Positions 17,021 to 26,765 are shown, counted from the first letter of the stretch. The stretch: 64,000 nt of DNA from Amycolatopsis alba DSM 44262 (GCF_000384215.1 NZ_KB913032.1:2071021-2135020), one strand, 5' to 3'. Translations and numbers: made by a program. Notes: generated from the letters alone by a model not told the origin.

Positions 17021-17688
17021 ACGGCGAGGTTACCGGGAGAGCCCCCGGTCGTTCGCTTGGCTTGGGACCTGTCCATCCGCGCCGCCACCCAGGCCGCGAA
17101 GATCCCGGACAGCGCGCCGAACAGGTGGCCCTGCCACGAGACGTTCGGATCACCCGGAAGCAGTCCCCAGAGCATTCCGCTCCAGATGCCCAGCAGCACC
17201 AGTGCGACCAGGATCTGCCCGACCGCCCGGTTGAAGATGCCCCTGACCAGCAGGAACGCGAGCCATCCGAAGGCGACGCCGGACGCGCCGACGGTCACCG
17301 TGCCGCTCGGCGCGATCAGCCAGACGCCGAGGCCGGAGAGCACCCAGATGATCGCGGTGACCACCACCCAGCGGCCGATGCCCGCGGCCATCGCGAGGAA
17401 GGCGAACACCAGCACCGGGACGGTGTTGGAGAACAGATGCCCCCAGCCCGCGTGCAGCAACGGCGCCCACAGCACGCCGTCGAGCCCGGAGAAGTCGCGG
17501 GCGAGGATGCCACCCTGGTCGAGGTCCGCGGGCAGCACCACGTCGACCAGCTCGATCAGGTAGAGCAGCGCGGTGAAGGCCAGCGCCACGATCGCGGCGG
17601 CCTTCGGGTTCGGCGGCAGGACACGTTTGGCCGGATCCGTACCGGGCGACTCGCTCGCCGGGACCGGCTGGGGAGGCAAAGTGGTCAC
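17017..17688 (-). CDS. Rhomboid-family intramembrane serine protease
   Basis: 223 residues with about six membrane segments. The catalytic serine motif GASGVAFG and the histidine in WQGHLFGAL are both present, as is GHLFSNT in the first loop region. It is the counterpart of Rv1337, upstream of murI in mycobacteria. The substrate is unknown. A proline-rich N-terminal 28 residues should be cytosolic. Confidence 0.9.
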   Translation of the reverse strand: MTTLPPQPVPASESPGTDPAKRVLPPNPKAAAIVALAFTALLYLIELVDVVLPADLDQGGILARDFSGLDGVLWAPLLHAGWGHLFSNTVPVLVFAFLAMAAGIGRWVVVTAIIWVLSGLGVWLIAPSGTVTVGASGVAFGWLAFLLVRGIFNRAVGQILVALVLLGIWSGMLWGLLPGDPNVSWQGHLFGALSGIFAAWVAARMDRSQAKRTTGGSPGNLAV

Positions 17689-17769
17689 TTGCCCAGGCTA
17701 CGAGCGGAATCGCGGGCCCGCCTCCGTGAGAACCCTGAATTGTCGGTGGGTGCCGCTACGGTCACTCGC

Positions 17770-18642
17770 ATGGGGATCTCTACTTCCGAGCACGTCGACG
17801 TGCCCGTCTATCTCGCGCGACTCGGCCTCGAGCAGGAGCCGCCGGGCCTCGACGCGCTCTTCCGGCTGCACGCGGCGCATGTGGAACGGGTGCCGTACGA
17901 GGATTTCGAAGTCCAGCTGGGCCGGGTGACCTCGCTGGATCCGGCGGTGTCCTTCGGCCGGATCGCCGCAGGCCGGGGCGGCTACTGCTATCACCTCAAC
18001 GGCGCGTTCTCGGCGCTGCTGCGGGCGCTGGGCTACCAGGTCACCCGGCATCCGAGCGGGGCGCAGCTCTCCGGCGACCGGGCGGGCATCCACCTCAACC
18101 ATCTGGCGCTGACGGTGACCGGACTGCCGGAGACGCCCGAGGTCGGCTGGCTGGTCGACGTGGGGCTCGGGGACGGCATCCACGAGCCGCTCCCCCTTCG
18201 TGAAGGCGAGTACAAACAGGGGCCGCTGGTGTTCCGCATGCGGGCTTCAGAGGTCACGCCCGGCGGCTGGCGGTTCGACCACGATGCGCAGGGCAGTTTC
18301 GTCGGGATGGACTTCGCGCCTGAGACGGCCGTGATGGCGGACTTCGCCGAAAAGCACGTCGAGCTGTCCACGTCCGAAGACTCCGGATTTGTCCGCACGC
18401 TGGTGCTGCAACGGCGGGACGCCGACGGGGTGGACTCGCTGCGCGCGCTGACCTTGACCGGCCTGCCCGGCGGCAAGACGGTGCTGGACTCACCGGAAGA
18501 GTGGTGGACGGCGATCGAGGACGTCTTCGGCGTGCCTCGCGGCGGCTTCACCGGTGAGGAACAGGACAGGCTGTGGCGGCAGGCCGTCTCCCAGCACGAA
18601 CGTCACACGGCAGGAGGGAGCGAGGACTTGCCCAACGCGTAG
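17770..18642 (+). CDS. nat: Arylamine N-acetyltransferase
   Basis: 290 residues. The Cys-His-Asp triad is complete: Cys73 in GRGGYCYHLN, His111 in IHLNHLAL and Asp130 in LVDVGLGDG. It transfers acetyl groups from acetyl-CoA to arylamines or hydrazines. The last 40 bases overlap the 3' end of the convergent racemase gene. With that gene it interrupts the cysM-rhomboid neighbourhood conserved in mycobacteria. The open frame extends upstream of 17770, but family length and start motif argue for this ATG. Confidence 0.92.
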   Translation: MGISTSEHVDVPVYLARLGLEQEPPGLDALFRLHAAHVERVPYEDFEVQLGRVTSLDPAVSFGRIAAGRGGYCYHLNGAFSALLRALGYQVTRHPSGAQLSGDRAGIHLNHLALTVTGLPETPEVGWLVDVGLGDGIHEPLPLREGEYKQGPLVFRMRASEVTPGGWRFDHDAQGSFVGMDFAPETAVMADFAEKHVELSTSEDSGFVRTLVLQRRDADGVDSLRALTLTGLPGGKTVLDSPEEWWTAIEDVFGVPRGGFTGEEQDRLWRQAVSQHERHTAGGSEDLPNA

Positions 18643-19325
18643 TCCACGGCCGCTTCGGCGTGCAGCCTGGTGGTGGGGAACGTGGGCACCGGACTGTCTT
18701 CCGGGCCGACGAGCAGTTCGATCTCGGTGCAGCCGTAGATCACGCCCTCCGCCCCCGCCTCGGCGAGCCTCGCGATTACCTCGCGGTATCGCTCGCGAGA
18801 GTCCTCGGTGACGACGCCGTGGACGAGTTCGTCGTAGATGATCCGGTGCACCGCCTCTCGGCCGTCCTCGTCCGGCACGAGCACGTCGAGCCCGTGCGCG
18901 GCGAGCCGTTCGCGGTAGAACGGCTGGGCCATGGTGAAGCCGGTGCCCAGGAGCCCGACGCGGCCGACGCCTTCCGCCTTGATCGCGACGGCCGTGGTGT
19001 CGGCGAGGTGCAGCAGCGGGATGCCGAGGCCTTCGGTGAGCTGGTCGGCGACCTTGTGCATCGTGTTGGTGCACAGGACGACGAAGTCCGCTCCGGCGGC
19101 TTCGAGACCGCGCGCGGCACGGTTCAGTTCCCGTCCGGCGTCGTCCCAGCGGCCGTCGGCCTGCATCGCTTCGATTTCGGCGAAGTCCACGGAGTAGAGC
19201 ACGGTGCGCGCGGAGTGGTACCCGCCGCGCAGCTCGCGGACGCGCTCGTTGACCAGCCGGTAGTACTCGGCCGACGATTCCCAGCTCATCCCGCCCAGCA
19301 ACCCGATGACCTTCACGCCCACCAT
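18603..19325 (-). CDS. Aspartate/glutamate racemase-family protein
   Basis: 240 residues from the ATG at 19325; a GTG at 19316 is equally possible. Family motifs are IGLLGGMSWESSAEYY and the two catalytic cysteines in LCTNTMH and YGCTEIELL. It probably interconverts aspartate or a related amino acid. It lies convergently with nat, tail to tail, overlapping by 40 bases. The racemase is not MurI, which is 1.6 kb away. Confidence 0.85.
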   Translation of the reverse strand: MVGVKVIGLLGGMSWESSAEYYRLVNERVRELRGGYHSARTVLYSVDFAEIEAMQADGRWDDAGRELNRAARGLEAAGADFVVLCTNTMHKVADQLTEGLGIPLLHLADTTAVAIKAEGVGRVGLLGTGFTMAQPFYRERLAAHGLDVLVPDEDGREAVHRIIYDELVHGVVTEDSRERYREVIARLAEAGAEGVIYGCTEIELLVGPEDSPVPTFPTTRLHAEAAVDYALGKSSLPPAV

Positions 19326-19415
19326 CGTGCCAGCGCGATGCACCTCGTGAGCGGTGAGCCGCGTTGGCAGCAGCCTTGCCACTCACGGGCCCGACCGCTG
19401 GGCAGCCCTGTCCTG

Positions 19416-19456
19416 AAGGCCACCTTTGAGACGTTGAAGGTCTCAAAGGTGGCCTT
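19416..19456. terminator. 17-bp hairpin between cysM and the racemase gene
   Basis: Arms 19416-19432 and 19440-19456 pair perfectly around a 7-base loop (GTTGAAG). It lies downstream of the cysM stop on the minus strand. Arms AAGGCCACC/GGTGGCCTT covary with those of the other hairpins in the window. Confidence 0.55.
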
Positions 19457-19519
19457 GCGGACCGCCCCAACCGCACCAGCAGTCACAACGCTCAGGTCCG
19501 GGGGGCGTGAGTGGCCACG

Positions 19520-19582
19520 CGCGTGTCGTCCGTTCAGTCACGCGAGTCGTCCATCGGCTCACGCGTGTCGTCCATCCCGTCA
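19520..19582. repeat. Three tandem 21-bp repeats
   Basis: Units 19520-19540, 19541-19561 and 19562-19582 share CGCGnGTCGTCCnTC with small changes, and a fourth unit begins at 19583. They lie 15 bases past the cysM stop. Function is not evident; they are contiguous with no spacers, so this is not a CRISPR. Confidence 0.7.
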
Positions 19583-19597
19583 CGCGGACAGCGAAGA

Positions 19598-20551
<954 letters not shown>

Positions 20552-20824
20552 TCAGCCTCCGGCCACGGCGGGCAGGATGGTCAGGGTGTCGCCGTCCTTG
20601 ACCTCGGACTCGAGGCCACCGGAGAAGCGCACGTCCTCGTCGTTGACGTAGACGTTGACGAAGCGGTGCAGCTTCTCTTCCTTGACCAGGCGGGCCTTGA
20701 GGCCGCCGTGGCGGGACTCGATGTCGTCGATCACCTCGAGCACGGTCTTGCCGTTCGCCTCGACGGACTTCTCGCCGCCGGTGTGCGTACGCAGGATGGT
20801 CGGGATGGACACGGTCACGGCCAT
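20552..20824 (-). CDS. cysO: Sulfur carrier protein CysO (ubiquitin-like)
   Basis: 90 residues with a ThiS/MoaD beta-grasp pattern (VSIPTILRTHTGGEKSV, VNVYVNDEDVRF, DGDTLTILPAVAGG). The exposed C-terminal Gly-Gly is the site of thiocarboxylation and of the temporary cysteine adduct. It sits between mec and cysM in one operon. Confidence 0.95.
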   Translation of the reverse strand: MAVTVSIPTILRTHTGGEKSVEANGKTVLEVIDDIESRHGGLKARLVKEEKLHRFVNVYVNDEDVRFSGGLESEVKDGDTLTILPAVAGG

Positions 20825-20894
20825 GGTTTTCTACCTCCGGTGGGTTCTCTCTACGCAGACGTTCGGGCCGGTCCGGGTTATTCCGGACGGGGGT

Positions 20895-21311
20895 TCAGCC
20901 GATGATCTCGACGGGCTCCTCGGTGATCTCCCCGTCCACGATCCGGTAAGACCGGAACTGGTGCGAATCGGGGTCCTTGGTGGAGACGAGCACGTAGTGC
21001 GCGTCGGGTTCCGAGGCGTACGAGACATCGGTGCGGGACGGATAGGCGTCGGTCGCGGTGTGCGAGTGGTAGATGACCACCGGGACCTCGTCGTTGGCGT
21101 CCATCTCACGGTAGAGCCTGAGCAGGTCGCCCGAATCGAATTCGTAGAACGTGGGCGAGCGCGCCGCGTTCAGCATCGGGATGTATCGCTCGGGGCTGTC
21201 CGATCCCTCGGGACCGGCGATCACCCCGCACGCCTCATCGGGGTGGTCACGACGGGCATGGGCGACGATCTCGTCGACGAGTTCACGGCGGATCCGGAGC
21301 ACACCGCACAT
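20895..21311 (-). CDS. mec: JAMM/MPN+ metalloprotease Mec (releases cysteine from CysO)
   Basis: 138 residues from the ATG at 21311. The JAMM zinc motif HSHTATDAYPSRTD supplies His82, His84 and Asp95, and Glu26 in PDEACG is the general base. In mycobacteria Mec hydrolyses CysO-Cys to free cysteine. The gene is the first of the mec-cysO-cysM operon; 70 bases separate it from cysO. An upstream GTG at 21338 would add nine residues. Confidence 0.93.
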   Translation of the reverse strand: MCGVLRIRRELVDEIVAHARRDHPDEACGVIAGPEGSDSPERYIPMLNAARSPTFYEFDSGDLLRLYREMDANDEVPVVIYHSHTATDAYPSRTDVSYASEPDAHYVLVSTKDPDSHQFRSYRIVDGEITEEPVEIIG

Positions 21312-21357
21312 CTTAGGTGCTGGACGCGCCTGGTCCACACTCTGAGATTGCCGCCAC

Positions 21358-21858
21358 TCAGAGCGTGTAGACGATCGGTTCGGCAGGATCGACGTAGACC
21401 GCGGCGGTGATCATGCTCTCGAACTGGTTGAGCCATAAAGACTTCACCTCGCGATCCTTCTTCGCGTAGCGCTCGTCCGGCGGAGCGGACTTCCACCGCG
21501 GTTTGCGCAGATACCGGGACTGGGCCTGAACGAGCGCGAGACGCAGGTCACGCACACCACCCCGGTCGAGGACCAGCACCTGCCCACCCGGCCAGGCAAC
21601 GAGAACGCGGGCGACGGTGGCGGCGACCTCGCTCCGCATGGCCTGGCCGTGCCTCGCCCGGAAACCGGCGCTGTCGGCCTTCCGGGAATAGGCGTCCGGG
21701 AACAACACCTCGTCGGGCACCCCATCGGGCCCCGCGGGGTCGGCGGCCAGCGCGGCCGCGAAGTCGGTCAGGATGAAGCGCAGCACCTCGGCCACGTTCT
21801 CCGTCATCTCGATCCGGGTACCGTCGCCGTCGTGACTTATCCGCGCCGCGTCACGCAT
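21358..21858 (-). CDS. DUF2017-like protein, second copy, paired with a ClpS-like gene
   Basis: 166 residues from the ATG at 21858. It has the same element order as the DUF2017 protein at 23119: an N-terminal helix with EVLRFILTDF, then VLFPDAYSRKAD (compare [12 protein letters not shown]), a helix-strand middle ending RDLRLALVQAQSRYL (compare [13 protein letters not shown]) and the C-terminal WLNQFESMITAAVY (compare [13 protein letters not shown]). Overall identity is low, so it is a distant paralog by my alignment. Its start overlaps the ClpS-like stop as ATGCGTGA. It is extra relative to the mycobacterial order, which goes directly from P1 peptidase to mec. Function unknown. Confidence 0.65.
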   Translation of the reverse strand: MRDAARISHDGDGTRIEMTENVAEVLRFILTDFAAALAADPAGPDGVPDEVLFPDAYSRKADSAGFRARHGQAMRSEVAATVARVLVAWPGGQVLVLDRGGVRDLRLALVQAQSRYLRKPRWKSAPPDERYAKKDREVKSLWLNQFESMITAAVYVDPAEPIVYTL

Positions 21859-22099
21859 GGCGGTCCTTCCGCAGCTTCGCGGTGAGGCCGCGAAGCTGGA
21901 ACGCGGCGGCGAATCGCTCCGCCTCTGGCCGGGGCAGGGGCGTGAGGTCGGCCTTGCCGTCACGGTGGATGTCTTCGGCCATTCGGCCCCCGTCGGCGGC
22001 GGACATGCCGAGAACCTCTTCGAGGACCAGCATCACTCCGGCGAAGGAATTGATGTGGTCGTTGTGGATCTCGATGATCCACGATCCCCCTTGACGCAT
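21851..22099 (-). CDS. ClpS-like adaptor, divergent second copy
   Basis: 82 residues, a ClpS core without the long N-terminal tail. IIEIHNDHINSFAGVM matches the substrate-pocket segment of ClpS (ND at 13-14) and EDIHRDGKADL matches the VHxxG segment (His45). The distance from Asn to His is 32 residues, exactly as in the main ClpS at 23673. The end AERFAAAFQLRGLTAKLRKD fits the last helix and strand. Pocket changes (Met to Phe/Ala near position 19-20, Val to Ile44) suggest altered N-degron preference. It lies 30 bases after the P1 peptidase stop and is coupled to the DUF2017-like gene. Confidence 0.72.
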   Translation of the reverse strand: MRQGGSWIIEIHNDHINSFAGVMLVLEEVLGMSAADGGRMAEDIHRDGKADLTPLPRPEAERFAAAFQLRGLTAKLRKDRHA

Positions 22100-22129
22100 G
22101 CCGACTTGATCGTCCGCGCCCGTTCCTCG

Positions 22130-23122
22130 TTACTCAAAGGCCTCCGGCCAGACGTCGCGGTACGCGCGCATGCCCCCGGCCGACGTGGCGTTCAGCACAC
22201 CGTGCACCATCGCCCGCCCGAACACGCGCGCGGCGGCCGAGCACAGCGTGTCCAGCACCATCGCGCGCCGCGCCGCCGCGACGGGTCCCACGCCGCCGGG
22301 CAGTTCCCGGTCGCCGGTCGCCAGCGCGAACACCGTGTCGCCGTCGAACATCGTGTGCGCCGGGCGGACCGCCCTGGCGAGACCGTCCTGCGCGGCCACC
22401 GCGAGCCGTCGCGCCTCCGCTTTGGACAGTGCCGCGTCGACCGCGACCACGCCGATGGTCGTATTGAGCCCGGACGCCTTCGCCTCGACGTCGCCGGGCC
22501 GATCGGGCCAGCGGACGCCGAACTCGCCGTCGACCTCGTGATCCGCCGCGAAAGCGCGGCCGGTCGAGAGGTCGACGGCCTCGCCGGCGGCGTTCACGGC
22601 GGCGACGACACCGACGGTGAACTCACCGACCCGCTCCGAAGCGGTCCCGATCCCGCCTTTGAGTGATCCCGCCTTCGCACCGGCGCCCGCGCCGACGGTC
22701 CCCAGCGGCACAGGACCGCCGACAGCCGCTTCGCAAGCCGCGTAGCCGAAGGAAGCGTCCGGGCGATTGCCCCAGTCACCGCGCGGCAGGTCGAACAGCA
22801 CCGCCGCGGGCACGATCGGCACCACCTCGTGCGGCTCCGTCCCGACCGGGATCCCCAGGTTCCGCTCGGCGAGCCAGCGCATGACGCCGTCCGCCGCGGC
22901 CAGGCCGTACGCGCTCCCGCCGGACAGGCAGATCGCGTTGACGTGCTGGACCAGGTTCTCCGGCTCCAGCAGGTTGGTCTCGCGCGTGCCGGGCGCGCCG
23001 CCGCGCTGGTCGACGGCCCCGACGGCGCCGCCGGGGACGAGCACGACCGTCGTCCCGGTCGCCCAGCCGCCGCCGACCCGCTCGTGGTGCCCGACCAGCA
23101 CGCCGGGAACGTCGGTGATCAC
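22130..23122 (-). CDS. P1 family peptidase (DmpA/NylC N-terminal-nucleophile hydrolase)
   Basis: 330 residues. QRGGAPGTRETNLLEP, LSGGSAYGLAAADGV and AGSLKGGIGTAS are signatures of the S58/P1 group. GLNTTIGVVAVDAAL places Asn220-Thr221 where NylC-type enzymes cleave themselves to free the catalytic Thr, so autoprocessing is predicted. Rv1333 occupies the same place in mycobacteria. The GTG start overlaps the DUF2017 stop as GTGA. Substrate unknown (D-aminopeptidase or amidase activity is possible). Confidence 0.88.
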   Translation of the reverse strand: MITDVPGVLVGHHERVGGGWATGTTVVLVPGGAVGAVDQRGGAPGTRETNLLEPENLVQHVNAICLSGGSAYGLAAADGVMRWLAERNLGIPVGTEPHEVVPIVPAAVLFDLPRGDWGNRPDASFGYAACEAAVGGPVPLGTVGAGAGAKAGSLKGGIGTASERVGEFTVGVVAAVNAAGEAVDLSTGRAFAADHEVDGEFGVRWPDRPGDVEAKASGLNTTIGVVAVDAALSKAEARRLAVAAQDGLARAVRPAHTMFDGDTVFALATGDRELPGGVGPVAAARRAMVLDTLCSAAARVFGRAMVHGVLNATSAGGMRAYRDVWPEAFE

Positions 23123-23676
23123 GATGTCAGCGACTGGATGAGGGTCTCCTGCACCCAGGTCAACCAGTGGTAGACGCCGAGATGCGGCGCGCGGGGATCA
23201 TCTTCGGGCAGCTCGTCGGGCATGTCCTCGGTGACGTCGAGCGCGGTGCCCAGGGCCAGCCGGACGTCGTTGAGCGCGCCGAGCCACGCGTCGGCCTGCT
23301 CGAAGGTCAGCCGCACGTTCCCGCCGTCCCTCGGCAGGGTGTCCAGCACGATCTTGGCGACGCCGACCTTCTTGTCCAGCAGCTCCGGCTCGTGGATCGA
23401 GCGCATCGCGGCGGCCGAGTCGAGGTCTTCGCGGGTCGGGTTGTCCGGGTCCAGCTTGTGGAAGTCCGGGAGCAGCCGCGAGAGCACCGGATCGTCCGGT
23501 GACTCCGTCGGGCCCGTGCGGATCCCGGTCAGCTCCGCCAGCTCGTCCTGCGGCGCCTCCTCGGCGCGCGCGGTGAGCATGTCCTCCAGCTGGCTGACCA
23601 GACCGCGCAGGACCGCGGCCTCCTGCTGCTCGAACCCGGCGACGATGGTCTCGCCCTTGCGGCGCCATCCGTTCAT
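23119..23676 (-). CDS. DUF2017 family protein (Rv1332-like)
   Basis: 185 residues from the ATG at 23676, which overlaps the clpS stop as [36 protein letters not shown] and [15 protein letters not shown] are typical of DUF2017, always found next to clpS in actinobacteria. It has sometimes been annotated as a regulator, but no DNA-binding motif is seen. The constant linkage suggests a role with ClpS/ClpCP. Confidence 0.88.
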   Translation of the reverse strand: MNGWRRKGETIVAGFEQQEAAVLRGLVSQLEDMLTARAEEAPQDELAELTGIRTGPTESPDDPVLSRLLPDFHKLDPDNPTREDLDSAAAMRSIHEPELLDKKVGVAKIVLDTLPRDGGNVRLTFEQADAWLGALNDVRLALGTALDVTEDMPDELPEDDPRAPHLGVYHWLTWVQETLIQSLTS

Positions 23677-23981
23677 GAAGGCTGCTCCATCGTGGCCCAT
23701 AGGCCGGCCGCGTGCAGTTTCGCGACGTCGACCTCGACCTTCTCCTTCGAACCGGAGGACACGATCGCCTTGCCCTTCTGGTGCACGTCGAGCATCAGCT
23801 TCGTCGCGTGATCCCGGCTGTAACCGAACAGCTTCTGGAACACGTACGTCACGTACGACATGAGGTTCACCGGATCGTTCCAGACGACCGTCCGCCAGGG
23901 CTTGTCCTCAGAGACGACTTCTACTCCCTGTGGATCAACCTGCGTCTGCTCGGATGCGACAGGCGTGGACATGCACTCCAT
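23673..23981 (-). CDS. clpS: ATP-dependent Clp protease adaptor ClpS
   Basis: 102 residues. [20 protein letters not shown] holds the N-degron pocket residues (Asn35, Asp36, Met41) and [12 protein letters not shown] holds His67. The protein delivers substrates with bulky N-terminal residues to ClpC. ATG at 23972 is an alternative start. It is divergent from pncB, as in mycobacteria (Rv1331/Rv1330c). Confidence 0.93.
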   Translation of the reverse strand: MECMSTPVASEQTQVDPQGVEVVSEDKPWRTVVWNDPVNLMSYVTYVFQKLFGYSRDHATKLMLDVHQKGKAIVSSGSKEKVEVDVAKLHAAGLWATMEQPS

Positions 23982-24046
23982 GGTGTCACGGGCCCAACCC
24001 GGTACGGGCTGGCAGGTCCGGCCATGTGGGTGAATAGGCTGGCGGT

Positions 24047-25351
24047 ATGGGTTTCCCCGAGGCGGCCACTGGCGCCAGCACCGCGCTGCTCACCGACCAT
24101 TACGAGCTGACCATGCTGGCCAGCGCCCTGTCCGACGGGACCGCGGACCGGCCGTGCGTGTTCGAGGTCTTCGCACGTCGCCTGCCCGACGGCCGCCGCT
24201 ACGGCGTCGTCGCGGGCACCGGGCGGGTCCTCGACGCGATCGCGGACTTCCGGTTCACCGACGCCGAGCTGAGCCAGCTGGAAGCGACGGCCGTCGTCGA
24301 CGACGCCACCCTTTCGTGGCTCGCGGACTACTCTTTCTCGGGGAACATCGACGGCTACGCCGAGGGCGAGCTCTACTTCCCCGGCTCCCCGATCCTGACC
24401 GTCACCGGCGGCTTCGGCGACGCCGTCGTGCTGGAGACGCTGATCCTGTCGATCCTCAACCACGACAGCGCGATCGCGTCCGCGGCGGCGCGGATGTCGG
24501 GCGCCGCGCACGGCAGGCCGATCATCGAGATGGGCGGGCGCCGCACCCACGAGTGGGCCGCCGTCGCCGCCGCGCGGGCCTCGTACCTCGCCGGTTTCGC
24601 CACGACGTCCAACCTCGAAGCGGGCCGCCGCTACGGCATCCCGACGCGGGGCACCGTCGCGCACGCGTTCATGTTGCTGCACGACAGCGAAGAGGAAGCG
24701 TTCCGCGCGCAGGTGGACAAGATGGGCGCCGACACCACCCTCCTGGTGGACACCTACGACATCACCAAGGGCATCGAAACGGCCGTGCGGGTGGCCGGGA
24801 CCGAACTCGGCGCGATCCGCATCGACTCCGGCGACGTAGGCCCGCTCGCGCGCAAGGCCCGTGAGCAGCTGGACTCCCTCGGCGCCAAGGACACCCGCAT
24901 CGTGGTGTCCGGCGACCTCGACGAACACGCCATCGCGGCGCTCCGGGCGGAACCTGTCGACGCGTACGGCGTCGGGACCTCGGTCGTCACCGGTTCCGGC
25001 GCGCCGACCGCCGGGATGGTCTACAAACTCGTCGAGGTCGACGGCAGGCCGGTCGCCAAGCGCAGCGCGCACAAGGAATCCCGCGGCGGACGGAAATCCG
25101 CGCTGCGGCGGCACCGCGAGACCGGCACCGCCGTCGAAGAGGTGATCTGGACCGACGGTCCGGCGGTACCGGAACGGGGACCGAACGACCACGAATTGCA
25201 GATTCCGCTGGTCCGGGACGGCCGGACAGTGGATGATTTGCCCACGCTGGACGACGCGCGCCAGCGGCTCCGGCGGGCGCTGGTGAGCCTGCCGTGGGAA
25301 GGCCTCAAGCTCTCGCACGGGGAGCCCGCCATCCCGACCGTATTCGTCTAA
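24047..25351 (+). CDS. pncB: Nicotinate phosphoribosyltransferase
   Basis: 434 residues. [18 protein letters not shown] is the family N-terminus. [25 protein letters not shown] contains the conserved His that is phosphorylated during ATP hydrolysis. IRIDSGDVG and [18 protein letters not shown] bind the phosphoribosyl moiety. It converts nicotinate and PRPP to NaMN. pncA follows 19 bases downstream, so the pair forms a NAD salvage operon. Confidence 0.95.
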   Translation: MGFPEAATGASTALLTDHYELTMLASALSDGTADRPCVFEVFARRLPDGRRYGVVAGTGRVLDAIADFRFTDAELSQLEATAVVDDATLSWLADYSFSGNIDGYAEGELYFPGSPILTVTGGFGDAVVLETLILSILNHDSAIASAAARMSGAAHGRPIIEMGGRRTHEWAAVAAARASYLAGFATTSNLEAGRRYGIPTRGTVAHAFMLLHDSEEEAFRAQVDKMGADTTLLVDTYDITKGIETAVRVAGTELGAIRIDSGDVGPLARKAREQLDSLGAKDTRIVVSGDLDEHAIAALRAEPVDAYGVGTSVVTGSGAPTAGMVYKLVEVDGRPVAKRSAHKESRGGRKSALRRHRETGTAVEEVIWTDGPAVPERGPNDHELQIPLVRDGRTVDDLPTLDDARQRLRRALVSLPWEGLKLSHGEPAIPTVFV

Positions 25352-25370
25352 AGAGACTCAGGAGCAACAC

Positions 25371-25946
25371 ATGGGGACCGCCTTGATCGTGGTCGATGTG
25401 CAGAACGACTTCTGCGAAGGCGGGTCGCTCGGCCTGCCCGGTGGCGCCGCCGCCGCGGAAGCGATCTCCAAGCAGGCCGCCGAAGGTGGCTACGCGCACG
25501 TCGTCGCCACCCGCGACTACCACATCGATCCTGGCGACCACTTCAGCGAGACGCCGGACTTCAAGGACAGCTGGCCGCGTCACTGCGTCGCGGGCACCTC
25601 CGGCGCGTCGTTCCACCCCGCGCTCGACGTGGTCCCGATCAGCGAGGTCTTCTCCAAGGGCGAGTACACCGCCGCGTACTCCGGCTTCGAGGGCAACGCG
25701 CGCGACGGCAAGACGCTCGACGCCTGGCTGAAGGAACGCGACGTCACCGAGGTCGAGGTCGTCGGCATCGCGGCCGACTTCTGCGTCCGCGCGACCGCGC
25801 TCGACGCGGCGAAGGCGGGCTTCAAGGTGCGGGTGCTGCTCGACCTCACCGTCGGCGGTTCGCAGCCGACGGTGGACGCCGCGCTGAAGGACTTCGACGA
25901 GGCGGGCGTCACCTACACCGGAAAGGCGCCGGTCCCGGCCGCATGA
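25371..25946 (+). CDS. pncA: Nicotinamidase
   Basis: 191 residues. LIVVDVQNDFCEGGSL contains catalytic Asp9. DYHIDPGDHFSE holds metal ligands and IAADFCVRATA the nucleophilic Cys. It deaminates nicotinamide to nicotinate for PncB and would also activate pyrazinamide. The ribosome site is CAGGAG. The stop overlaps the next start (ATGA). Confidence 0.95.
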   Translation: MGTALIVVDVQNDFCEGGSLGLPGGAAAAEAISKQAAEGGYAHVVATRDYHIDPGDHFSETPDFKDSWPRHCVAGTSGASFHPALDVVPISEVFSKGEYTAAYSGFEGNARDGKTLDAWLKERDVTEVEVVGIAADFCVRATALDAAKAGFKVRVLLDLTVGGSQPTVDAALKDFDEAGVTYTGKAPVPAA

Positions 25947-26593
25947 TCCAGCACGACCTCCAGGACACCCTGATCGAAAACCGCCTCGTCGCGATCCTGC
26001 GAGCCGCGGATGCCGGCCGGTTCGCCGACGCCGCCACCGTGCTGCACGCGGCGGGGGTGCGGGTGCTCGAAGCGGCGTTGACCACGCCGGGAGCCCCGGA
26101 CGCCATCACGGCCATCCGCAAGAAGCTCGGCGACGACGCGCACGTCGGCGCCGGGAGCGTGCGCGAGGTGTCCGATGTGGACGTCTCGGCGGACGCGGGC
26201 GCGACGTTCCTGGTCACGCCGACGGTGAACCCGCTGGTGCTGGAGCGCGCGCACGAACGCGGGCTGCCGGTGATCTGCGGAGCGCTGACGCCCACCGAGA
26301 TCGACCAGGCGTGGCGTCTCGGCGCGGCGGCGGTGAAGGTGTTCCCGATCGCCGCCGTCGGCGGGATCGCCTACCTGCGGGCGATCCGGGCGCCGATGCC
26401 GGACATCCCGCTCGTGCCGACCGGCGGCGTCCACCTGGCCGAAGTCGCGAAGTACCTCGAGGCGGGTTCGATCGCCGTCGCGGCAGCCACGCCGCTGCTC
26501 GGTGACGCGCTCACCTCCAGCGGGTCTCTGGCCGACCTCGCGACGCGGGCAAGCGAGTTCGTCGCCGCCGCTGTGCAATTTGCCGCGCGCTGA
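25943..26593 (+). CDS. eda: KDPG / 4-hydroxy-2-oxoglutarate aldolase
   Basis: 216 residues. VRVLEAALTTPGAPDAI carries the catalytic Glu. GAAAVKVFPIAAVGG holds the Schiff-base Lys and phosphate loop, with VPTGGVHLAEV following. It splits 2-keto-3-deoxy-6-phosphogluconate. No edd gene is nearby, so it may serve another keto-acid pathway. It overlaps pncA by 4 bases, an unusual partner that probably reflects shared expression only. Confidence 0.9.
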   Translation: MIQHDLQDTLIENRLVAILRAADAGRFADAATVLHAAGVRVLEAALTTPGAPDAITAIRKKLGDDAHVGAGSVREVSDVDVSADAGATFLVTPTVNPLVLERAHERGLPVICGALTPTEIDQAWRLGAAAVKVFPIAAVGGIAYLRAIRAPMPDIPLVPTGGVHLAEVAKYLEAGSIAVAAATPLLGDALTSSGSLADLATRASEFVAAAVQFAAR

Positions 26594-26670
26594 CGAAAAC
26601 CCGCCGAAGGGGCGAAGTTCGCACTCAGCGTCACGTTGAACGTGAAGGTCGCCCCTTCATCGTGTTTTCG
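26594..26670. terminator. Nested hairpin between convergent eda and the secreted-protein gene
   Basis: Three nested pairs are seen: CGAAAAC (26594-26600) with GTTTTCG (26664-26670), GAAGGGGCGA (26606-26615) with TCGCCCCTTC (26649-26658), and TCACGT/ACGTGA inside (26631-26645). On the + strand the outer arm ends in a T-run, so this can act as an intrinsic terminator for eda. Confidence 0.6.
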
Positions 26671-26765
26671 TGGGCCTCCGGCCCGAAAGCGGCGCGCGGG
26701 TGAAGTCTCCGTCGGGCGCAAGGCGCCCTTGGGAGACGCTGTGGTCGAGTCGGCATGAGCTTCGC

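Noticed and set aside
19520..19582. Short CRISPR-like array
   Set aside because: Repeats are contiguous with no spacers, and no cas genes are present.
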